The translations under genes and the position numbers were made by a program. DNA of 14,893 bases, from assembly GCA_008668455.1 (NCBI GenBank), contig RQCD01000059.1, positions 1 through 14,893 on the forward strand, in the 5' to 3' direction. Position 1 is the stretch's first letter; every line of letters starts with the position of its first letter. This document shows positions 1-6,208 of the stretch, piece after piece. The DNA is from Clostridia bacterium. Its GTDB lineage: Bacteria > Bacillota > Clostridia > UBA1381. Below the pieces are notes generated by a model, which did not search any database, was not told the DNA's origin, and saw only the letters and a program-made list of their open reading frames with translations.

Positions 1-32
1 ACGGTTACTTGTCAAGGGTTTTAGGAAAAATT

Positions 33-413
33 TTAATGATCTTTAAAATAAATTATATCGACACCGTCATATGTGCTGCACCAAAAACAGCCATAATAAT
101 CACAGCAGGAAGATTGTGCAGCCAAACAGCAGCACATAAAAAGTAAAGCGCCGCAAACACCGCAAGCGGCATTGGCACAAAGAGAAAGGTGCGGTTCAGC
201 ATAGCAATCTTTCGTAGCGCTCAAATGAAGCAGAAGTCCGGCAAGAATCCTGGCAATGCGGCAGCAAAGCTCTGCGGTTGTATATGTCTTTGCGCCGACT
301 TCTGTATTGTCAGTCGCAAAATTTATGATACCTTCATCATCTGCTGCGGCATTTAGTTCCGTAACCCCAATTAAAAGTGCTAAAGCAAGGCATACGCTTA
401 GTATTTTCTTCAT
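33..413 (-). CDS. Small secreted cysteine-rich protein, function unknown
   Basis: This encodes 126 residues, beginning with a clear Sec signal peptide: Lys2-Lys3, a hydrophobic core to about residue 20, and a likely cleavage near LNAAA (residues 20-24). The mature part has 13 cysteines in about 100 residues, including CC, CCC and CC clusters plus GCFWC near the C-terminus. A hydrophobic helix-like stretch (RILAGLLLHL) and a second around GALLFMCCCLAA could be membrane-active or buried. The start is strongly supported: GGAGG lies 6 bases before the ATG, and a -35/-10 pair lies just upstream (442-469). I do not recognise the family. It could be a disulfide-rich secreted peptide or an envelope protein. 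It lies downstream of the xylA-xylB-GH30 operon in the same direction, but its own promoter suggests independent expression. The gene is very likely real; its role is unknown. Confidence 0.75.
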   Translation of the reverse strand: MKKILSVCLALALLIGVTELNAAADDEGIINFATDNTEVGAKTYTTAELCCRIARILAGLLLHLSATKDCYAEPHLSLCANAACGVCGALLFMCCCLAAQSSCCDYYGCFWCSTYDGVDIIYFKDH

Positions 414-441
414 ATGCTCCCTCCTATCATTTTATAATCTA

Positions 442-469
442 ATTATATCTTTTTAATAGGACACAGCAA
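442..469 (-). promoter_or_regulatory. Sigma-A-type promoter for the cysteine-rich protein gene
   Basis: On the minus strand, TTGCTG (464-469) and a perfect TATAAT (442-447) are separated by 16 bases. The predicted transcript would start near 435 and reach the GGAGG ribosome site at 420-424 and the ATG at 413 with a very short leader. This comes from sequence matching only. Confidence 0.6.
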
Positions 470-703
470 TACGCATTTTTTCTTTTTAAATCACTTTTTG
501 CACTTTCATATTAAAACCACATCCGCAATAATATCTTCCGTAAAATTTTATATACCGGCTTCACTTTGTTTCATATCAGCTGTTGCTGAATTATTGCCAA
601 AAGGTACGGTTTTTCAAGTTCATCCAATGCTGCAAAGCATTTCTGTATTTTTCACACCGTCCGAGGCACAATGTCCTTAGACGCTGTCAGCTTCTGCAAG
701 CAA
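470..703. other. Intergenic stretch, no gene called; possible coding remnants
   Basis: This lies between the GH30 stop and the promoter of the cysteine-rich gene. I see no ORF with a ribosome site and no convincing terminator with a U-tract, only small hairpins (6-bp stem at 626-641, 5-bp stem at 576-589). On the minus strand, short pieces read like protein in different frames, for example ALDELEKPYLLAIIQQQ and then RYYCGCGFNMKVQKVI ending at a TAA at 486-488. This might be a decayed small gene with frameshifts, but the evidence is thin. Confidence 0.35.
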
Positions 704-1975
704 TTACAAAATAATTGTATGAAAGGAGCGCGGTTTTAAAACATAGTTTTTATTCTCAAGCGTTAATACCTTTTCCTCCGCAAACGGATTCATAACGACT
801 GCAACGCGTGAATTGTCCGGGTTTTCGAACACAGTTGTGTTAGAGGAAAATTCTCCGGTTGTTTTCAGCATCACCGCTCCGCGCTTCACAAAATGCGAAA
901 AATGCTTGTACAGATAAAATTCCGGATTGAATGTATATGCGCTGTCCTTTACGCTGATCAGCGAATTTTGCCGCCAACCCCAGGTGCTTAAGCCTTCATT
1001 TTCCAGCGCCATGTTCCAGTAAACATTCGCTTTTGCTCCGAATCGGAAATAATGATGCATTAATTCGTAGGTATAGATTGCATGTTCCCAAGTGTTTTCC
1101 CCGTCGCCGCACTGACATTCGCTTTGAATCAAATCAAGCTCCGGATAATCCTCCTGCGCCTGCATGATGGCATATTTTCCGCACCACTGATATGCAGCGC
1201 CCTTAAGATGCTCCCTGCATTTCGGATTTTGCATAATTTTATTCAAGAAACCGTTATGCATGCCATACGGACTAAACGGATCCGGACCGTTGATCGTTCC
1301 GAACCAGATATCCGCCATATCTCCGATTTCATCAATCAGATAATTTGCAATAAAGTTTTCCAGCTCCTCCTCGTTATATACGCAAGACGGGAACTTCTGA
1401 TCCGCAAAAAATTCATTCTGCGGTATAATCTGTGATACTTTGATTCCTTCATTTTGATATGCCTCGATAAATTTTTTGAAATAAAGTGCATATGCTTTCA
1501 GATTTTTATCCGTCTGCACCAGTTTTCCGTAATTGCATGCCTTTGGGAATTTCATCCAAGTCGGAGGACTCCAGGGCGATGCGTAGAACATGATTTCCGG
1601 AGAACGTTTTTGCGCCTCTTTAATTGCCGGAATGATGTATTTTTGATCGCGCTCAATGGAGAAGTTTTTCATTTCGTAATCGCCGTCAATTTCGTTATAG
1701 CTATACCAGCTTTCCGCAAAATCGTTTGCTCCGATAGACAGACGGCAATAATCAAAGCCGCAGCCGTCACTTCCGAACAGCTCGTCAAAGATTGCTTTTT
1801 GCTTTTCCTCCGAAAGTCCGAAAACCGCCTTTGCGCATATTTCACTAATGCAGCATCCCCATCCATACAACGGTTTTCCGATTTTTTCGCCGATCACAAG
1901 CTTTTTGCCCTCTTTTTCAGAGAACCGGTTTTCTTCCGACCATTTTTCATTTTCCGTTGTTGAAATCCACTTCAT
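704..1975 (-). CDS. GH30 family glycoside hydrolase, cytoplasmic
   Basis: This 423-residue enzyme belongs to glycoside hydrolase family 30, a clan GH-A TIM barrel with a small flanking beta-domain. Visible markers are GWGCCISE near residue 38, the FYASPWSPPTWMK block (130-142), the acid/base Glu188 in IIPQNEFF, and the nucleophile Glu286 in LIQSEC about 98 residues later. YWNMALENEG follows at about 319, and a C-terminal beta-strand region runs from about 365 to 423. There is no signal peptide, so it should act inside the cell. The ribosome site AAAGGA lies in the 17-base gap after xylB, making it the third gene of the xylA-xylB operon. From that context it probably releases xylose or a similar sugar from imported oligosaccharides. 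GH30 also includes glucosylceramidases, glucanases and xylanases, so the substrate is inference; the family call is firm. Confidence 0.9.
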   Translation of the reverse strand: MKWISTTENEKWSEENRFSEKEGKKLVIGEKIGKPLYGWGCCISEICAKAVFGLSEEKQKAIFDELFGSDGCGFDYCRLSIGANDFAESWYSYNEIDGDYEMKNFSIERDQKYIIPAIKEAQKRSPEIMFYASPWSPPTWMKFPKACNYGKLVQTDKNLKAYALYFKKFIEAYQNEGIKVSQIIPQNEFFADQKFPSCVYNEEELENFIANYLIDEIGDMADIWFGTINGPDPFSPYGMHNGFLNKIMQNPKCREHLKGAAYQWCGKYAIMQAQEDYPELDLIQSECQCGDGENTWEHAIYTYELMHHYFRFGAKANVYWNMALENEGLSTWGWRQNSLISVKDSAYTFNPEFYLYKHFSHFVKRGAVMLKTTGEFSSNTTVFENPDNSRVAVVMNPFAEEKVLTLENKNYVLKPRSFHTIIL

Positions 1976-1992
1976 AAAATCAATCCTTTCTT

Positions 1993-3483
1993 TTATTTAT
2001 CTAAATCCGCAAGCATGGAAAAATTGCTTTTCAATGACGAATACAGACTGTTATATACCTGATAATATTTTTCGTATTCCGCATGATTTTTCTCATTTGG
2101 CTGCTGCTCCTTTTTTACTTTCACAATCCGTCCGCAGCCATCGGAAACGTCTTTAAAAATACCGGCTGCGCACCCTGCCAGGATTGCCGCGCCAAGTGCA
2201 GGTCCTTCCTCCGACTGCATGATTTTGACCGGCATATTGAATAAATCGGCAATCATACCGCGCCAAAAGCTTCCCTTTGCGCCGCCTCCGCACAATGCCA
2301 TATCAGCTGCTGCAACACCTACCTCACAAAGCACATCCAGACAGTTTTTCAGAGAATAGGAAACCCCCTCCATCACCGCTCTTGCCATATGTGCCCTTGT
2401 GTGCATTGCTGACAATCCGAAAAATACCCCTCTTGCATTCGTATCCAAAACCGGCGTTCTCTCTCCCATAAGATATGGAAGATAGATCAGCTTGTCAGAG
2501 CCAATGGGAATGTTTTCGCAAAGATTGTCAATCTCACGATAGGATAAATCTCCTGCAAACTGATTTTTAAACCAGCTGAGCGAAAGTCCTGCTGCCTGGG
2601 TCACGCCCATCACATGCCATGCCCCCGGAACAGCGCAGCAAAATGTATGGATTCTGCCTTTTGGGTCAAAAATCATCTCATCGGTATGCGCAAAAACAAC
2701 ACCGCTTGTACCGATGGTTGTAAACGCTTTTCCGTTTTCGCAGACACCTGTGCCGATCGCAGCAGCGGCATTATCCCCTGCTCCTGCCGCAACCGGGATT
2801 CCCCCTTTCAGTCCGCACAGCTTTGATGCAGCTTCGCTCACATATCCTGTCACTTCCGGACTTTCATACACCTTTGCAAGTAAATCCCGGTCAATCCCCA
2901 ATTGCTCCAGCACCTCATCACTCCAGTATCGTTTGCCCACATCTAAAAGCTGCATTCCGGACGCGTCCGACACATCGGTTGCGTATACACCGGTCAGCAT
3001 ATATCGGATGTAGTCCTTTGGCAGCAGGATATGCCGGCAGCGCTTAAAGCTTTCCGGCTCATGCTTTTTCACCCACATGATTTTGGACGCGGTAAAGCCT
3101 GCCAATGCCGGATTTCCGGTAATTTCAAGCAACCGGTCGTGTCCGATCATGCTTTCGATCTCACTGCATTCTTTCGCCGTTCTGCCGTCACACCAAATAA
3201 TCGCATTCCGGAGAACCTCATTCTTTTCATCTAACATCACCAGTCCGTGCATTTGCCCGGAAAGTCCGATTCCGCAGATTTCGCCGCATGCCTTTTTTGA
3301 AATTTCTTTTAAGGTGCTGCAAACAGCATTCCACCAGTCCTGCGGATTTTGTTCTGCCCAGCCGTTTTCCGGCTGATAGAGCGGATACTCTGCCGTTGCC
3401 GATGCAATCGTGTTACCCTCCGTATCAAACAAAACACTTTTTGTGCCGGAGGTTCCGATATCAATTCCGATTAAATATTTCAT
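1993..3483 (-). CDS. xylB: Xylulokinase
   Basis: This FGGY-family sugar kinase phosphorylates D-xylulose with ATP to xylulose 5-phosphate in the cytoplasm, feeding the pentose phosphate pathway. From the start chosen here it is 496 residues, a usual length. It shows the N-terminal phosphate loop DIGTSGTKSV (8-17), the substrate-side MHG (78-80), the catalytic Asp237 in GAGDNAA, the second phosphate motif TTIGTSG (255-261), and a late CGGGAKG segment typical of FGGY kinases. The start is MKYLIGIDIG because AGGGAG (3491-3496, inside the last codons of xylA) lies 7 bases ahead. The in-frame ATG 12 codons upstream lies within xylA and adds residues with no family counterpart. It follows xylA by 4 bases, so translation is probably coupled. 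Confidence 0.96.
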   Translation of the reverse strand: MKYLIGIDIGTSGTKSVLFDTEGNTIASATAEYPLYQPENGWAEQNPQDWWNAVCSTLKEISKKACGEICGIGLSGQMHGLVMLDEKNEVLRNAIIWCDGRTAKECSEIESMIGHDRLLEITGNPALAGFTASKIMWVKKHEPESFKRCRHILLPKDYIRYMLTGVYATDVSDASGMQLLDVGKRYWSDEVLEQLGIDRDLLAKVYESPEVTGYVSEAASKLCGLKGGIPVAAGAGDNAAAAIGTGVCENGKAFTTIGTSGVVFAHTDEMIFDPKGRIHTFCCAVPGAWHVMGVTQAAGLSLSWFKNQFAGDLSYREIDNLCENIPIGSDKLIYLPYLMGERTPVLDTNARGVFFGLSAMHTRAHMARAVMEGVSYSLKNCLDVLCEVGVAAADMALCGGGAKGSFWRGMIADLFNMPVKIMQSEEGPALGAAILAGCAAGIFKDVSDGCGRIVKVKKEQQPNEKNHAEYEKYYQVYNSLYSSLKSNFSMLADLDK

Positions 3484-3487
3484 AGGC

Positions 3488-4807
3488 TTACTCCCTATTA
3501 AAAATGATTTGGTTGACAATGCTCTCCAAATACTCCTGCCGTCCGCTTTCCGGCTTCACCTCTTTCAAGGAAAGGGCATACTCCGATAATTCCTCAAGAT
3601 CAGTCTGATCTGCAACAATCTTTTTTCCGATTCCGCTGTTGTAGGAGGCATATCTCTTTTTCACAAGCTCGTCAATTCTGCCGTCCTCAATCAGCTGATA
3701 TGCATTTCTTAAACCCAGTGCAAACGCATCCATTCCGGCAATATGTGCAAGGAAGATATCCTCAATTGTGTTGGATGCGCGTCTTGTTTTTGCGTCAAAG
3801 TTCAGACCTCCGTTTGTGAAACCGCCGGCACGCAGAATTTCAAGCATAGCATAGGTGGTGCTGTAAACATCGGTTGGGAATTGGTCGGTGTCCCAGCCCA
3901 AATGGCAGTCACCCTGATTGGCATCCACCGAGCCGAGAACGTGGTTGATTCTGCACACGCAAAGCTCATGCTCAAACGTATGCCCGGCAAGCGTTGCGTG
4001 GTTTGCCTCAATGTTCAATTTGAAATCCTTTAGGAGATCGTATTTTCTGAGAAAGGCAAGTACGGTCGACGCGTCAAAGTCATACTGGTGCTTTGTTGGT
4101 TCTTTCGGTTTCGGCTCAATATAAAAATCTCCGTCATAGCCTTTCTTTCTTGCATATGCAACTGCCATTTCTAAAAACCGTGCATAATTATCCTGCTCCA
4201 GGGACATATCGGTATTTAAGAGCGTTTCATAACCCTCTCTGCCGCCCCAGAACACATACCCTTTTCCGCCAAGTTCAATCGTAATATCAATCGCTTTTTT
4301 CACCTGTGCCGCAGCATATGCAAAGGAATCCGCACAGCAGGAGGTAGACGCTCCATGCATATATTTTGGTGCTGCAAAGCAATTTGCCGTGCCCCACAAA
4401 AGCCTGATCCCATATTGCTGCATCTGCTCTTTGATGATCGGCACGATGATGTCAAGATTTTGCTGAAATTCTGCAAGAGATTCTCCCTCCGGGGCAATAT
4501 CCCGGTCATGAAAGCAAAAATATTCAATCCCAAGCTTATGCATCATTTCAAATGCAGCATACACCTTGTTCTTATAAATTTCAATCGGCTCTTTCTTGCC
4601 GAAGCTTTTGTCAATCGTGCCCACGCCGAACATATCCGTGCCGTCGGCAACAAGCGTATGCCAATATGCCATAGAAAACTTTAAATGCTCGCTCATTTTT
4701 TTACCGCCGATCACCTCGTCCTTGTTATAGAACTTAAAGGCAAACGGATTCTTGGACTTTGGTCCTTCGTAGTTTATTTTTGAAATATTGCAAAACTGCT
4801 CTGTCAT
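3488..4807 (-). CDS. xylA: Xylose isomerase
   Basis: This converts D-xylose to D-xylulose in the cytoplasm using two divalent metal ions. It is a 439-residue class II xylose isomerase, full length. Expected catalytic and metal residues are all visible (numbered from MTEQF): His100 and Asp103 in FCFHDRD, Glu231 and Lys233 in YIEPKPKEPTKHQYDFD, Glu267 and His270 in NIEANHATLAGH, Asp295 in SVDANQGD, Asp306 and Asp308 in GWDTDQFP, and Asp338 in NFDAK. Two ATGs lie two codons apart. The GAGG at 4816-4819 is 8 bases from the second ATG (4807) but only 2 from the first (4813), so I chose the second. It is the first gene of a xylA-xylB-GH30 operon, divergent from an AraC-type regulator that is the natural candidate controller. 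Confidence 0.97.
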   Translation of the reverse strand: MTEQFCNISKINYEGPKSKNPFAFKFYNKDEVIGGKKMSEHLKFSMAYWHTLVADGTDMFGVGTIDKSFGKKEPIEIYKNKVYAAFEMMHKLGIEYFCFHDRDIAPEGESLAEFQQNLDIIVPIIKEQMQQYGIRLLWGTANCFAAPKYMHGASTSCCADSFAYAAAQVKKAIDITIELGGKGYVFWGGREGYETLLNTDMSLEQDNYARFLEMAVAYARKKGYDGDFYIEPKPKEPTKHQYDFDASTVLAFLRKYDLLKDFKLNIEANHATLAGHTFEHELCVCRINHVLGSVDANQGDCHLGWDTDQFPTDVYSTTYAMLEILRAGGFTNGGLNFDAKTRRASNTIEDIFLAHIAGMDAFALGLRNAYQLIEDGRIDELVKKRYASYNSGIGKKIVADQTDLEELSEYALSLKEVKPESGRQEYLESIVNQIIFNRE

Positions 4808-4834
4808 TGCCATAACCTCGCTTTTTTTTATTTT

Positions 4835-4863
4835 ATCTTATCACAATTACACTGTATTTTCAA
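4835..4863 (-). promoter_or_regulatory. Promoter of the xylA-xylB-GH30 operon
   Basis: On the minus strand, TTGAAA (4858-4863) and TAAGAT (4835-4840) are separated by exactly 17 bases, ending about 22 bases before the xylA ribosome site. The -10 is imperfect, as expected for an activated promoter. A 7-base direct repeat ACAATTA (4843-4849 and 4866-4872, 23 bases apart) brackets the -35 and could be an AraC-family operator. That role is inference. Confidence 0.55.
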
Positions 4864-4893
4864 GAACAATTATAGCTTTATATGCGACAGATA

Positions 4894-4922
4894 TTGCTTT
4901 TTTATCAAACAAATGATATAAT
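4894..4922 (+). promoter_or_regulatory. Promoter of the araC-type regulator gene
   Basis: TTGCTT (4894-4899) and a perfect TATAAT (4917-4922) are separated by 17 bases. The transcript would begin near 4929 and reach AAAGGGAG (4951-4958) and the ATG at 4968. The inverted repeat ATTGCT (4893-4898) / AGCAAT (4923-4928) spans the promoter exactly and might be an operator. Confidence 0.65.
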
Positions 4923-4967
4923 AGCAATTGGTGGAATCAGCTGCAAATTGAAAGGGAGATTTTAAGA

Positions 4968-5819
4968 ATGAATGATATTTTTTTTGAAAAAGTAAATCAG
5001 GCAAAATTAAATTATCCATACATGGATTTTGACAGGCAAAACCTAAATTATTTTTCTCATTTTCACGAGGAAATCGAAATTGTCGCTGTCATTTTAGGAG
5101 AGGTTTTGGTCATGTGTGAAAATGAAGAATTCTGCGCCTCTGCCGGTGATATTTGCATCTTTATGCCCGGCGAAATTCATAGCTTTTCATCTCCGAAAGA
5201 AAATCACACTTATGTGATAAAGATTAGCTGCAATGATTCCGTAGAAGATATTGACTTTTTCTCACTTAGAATTTCTCCTGCCGTCATGCGGGCATCAACC
5301 CAATTGAATACCGAACTGATGCAAAGTATTAAAAGTCTAAAATATGCAGCAGAAAACAGAAAAAAAGGATATTCCTTTCTTGTCAGCTCTGTTTCCAGTA
5401 AAATCGTGTATCAGATTCTGTGCTGTGATAAAATATATAAATTGAATACAGAAAAGCGAAAAAAGAATATTGCCACCCTGTCAATCCTAAAAAAAAGCAG
5501 CGAGTACATAGAAAAGCATTACCAAGATTCCTTTTCGCTCGCTGACATTGCACAGTATTGCGGATATTCCAAATACTATTTCGCCCATTATTTTAAAGAA
5601 ATTACCGGACAGACGTTTTACAATTATCTAACCGCCTACCGAATCGAACGCTCCATTCCGGAATTATTAAATTCCGAAAGCACGGTTGCCGCTATAGCCG
5701 ATCATTGCGGTTTTTTAAATGTGCGTTCGTTTAACCGCGCTTTTAAAGCAATTATAGGCATGTCCCCCTCAAAATACAAAAAGGGGATGTCAAAAGACAA
5801 AGACCGTTTAAAGGCATAG
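4968..5819 (+). CDS. AraC-family transcriptional regulator
   Basis: This is a 283-residue cytoplasmic regulator. The N-terminal half is an AraC-type cupin sensor: SHFHEEIEIV at about 30-39, then CASAGDICIFMPGEIHSF at about 56-73. The C-terminal half holds two helix-turn-helix motifs: SLADIAQYCGYSKYYFAHYF (190-209) and TVAAIADHCGFLNVRSFNRAF (239-259), followed by the family-typical GMSPSKYKK (264-272). It has its own sigma-A-like promoter, and the ribosome site AAAGGGAG precedes the ATG by 9 bases. It is divergent from xylA with about 160 bases between starts, so it is the likely sugar-responsive activator of the xylA operon. The effector is not visible in the sequence. The last codons double as the first arm of a terminator hairpin; the stop is TAG. 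Confidence 0.93.
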   Translation: MNDIFFEKVNQAKLNYPYMDFDRQNLNYFSHFHEEIEIVAVILGEVLVMCENEEFCASAGDICIFMPGEIHSFSSPKENHTYVIKISCNDSVEDIDFFSLRISPAVMRASTQLNTELMQSIKSLKYAAENRKKGYSFLVSSVSSKIVYQILCCDKIYKLNTEKRKKNIATLSILKKSSEYIEKHYQDSFSLADIAQYCGYSKYYFAHYFKEITGQTFYNYLTAYRIERSIPELLNSESTVAAIADHCGFLNVRSFNRAFKAIIGMSPSKYKKGMSKDKDRLKA

Positions 5820-5843
5820 ACACTCTTTTTGACATCCCCTTTT
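5779..5843. terminator. Bidirectional intrinsic terminator overlapping the end of araC
   Basis: The arm AAAAGGGGATGTCAAAA (5779-5795) is perfectly complementary to TTTTGACATCCCCTTTT (5827-5843), giving a 17-bp stem with a 31-base loop. A run of T ends the second arm on the plus strand, and the mirror T-run serves the minus strand, so it can end both araC and the convergent surface-protein operon. The first arm and most of the loop are coding sequence for the last residues of the regulator. Confidence 0.8.
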
Positions 5844-5847
5844 ACTT

Positions 5848-6208
5848 CTATTTATTTATAATGTCCAAAACATCCATCAGTCCGTTAATGCGGTAATCGC
5901 ACATCTCTCCGACACCTGCCTGTTCTATATTGCCGCCGGATATACCAACGCAGCAAAAACCTGCAAGCTTAATTGAGACAATACCGGCAGACGAATCCTC
6001 TGCTCCGATCACCTTATGCCGCCGCTTGAACGGAATCCCCAATCCCACTCTTGCCGTTTCGGCATAGAGCCACGGATGAGGTTTCGGTTCAAGCTCTCCC
6101 AATGTTCCGGTCTGACCCAGACAGAGCGCTATGTCCGGAGATAAACGCTCATCCTCGATGTCTCTTTGAAAATGATCATTTTCCAAAAGTATTGCAAAAC
6201 CTAAGTTT
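5848..6208 (-). pseudogene. 5'-truncated remnant of a HAD-superfamily phosphatase
   Basis: The frame ending at the TAG at 5848-5850 reads as the C-terminal ~120 residues of a HAD-like hydrolase. The motif III lysine is in ELEPKPHPWLYAETARVG, motif IV is GAEDSSAGI, followed by VGISGGNIEQAG and a short helix. The family-defining N-terminus, with the nucleophile motif DxDGT and motif II, is absent. Homology-like sequence begins right where the upstream SLH gene stops (6209). Reading further upstream only gives residues antiphase to that gene, with an ATG at 6306 deep inside it and no ribosome site of its own. No good start lies inside the HAD part. It is therefore best read as a non-functional gene end left by a rearrangement that placed the surface-protein operon here. 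Whether any peptide is made is unknown. Confidence 0.7.

Noticed and set aside
626..641. Six-bp hairpin as a terminator for the xyl operon
   Set aside because: The stem is short, and on the minus strand, the direction of transcription, no U-tract follows.
498..680. 60-codon plus-strand ORF
   Set aside because: It has no ribosome site, an odd composition and no recognisable domain, and it lies opposite the transcription direction of its neighbours.
1454..1963. 169-codon plus-strand ORF opposite the GH30 gene
   Set aside because: It is antisense to a gene with clear catalytic motifs, and its sequence looks like an antisense shadow.
3484..3519. Longer xylB start 12 codons upstream
   Set aside because: It lies inside the end of xylA and adds residues outside the family. 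The ATG at 3483 has a proper ribosome site.
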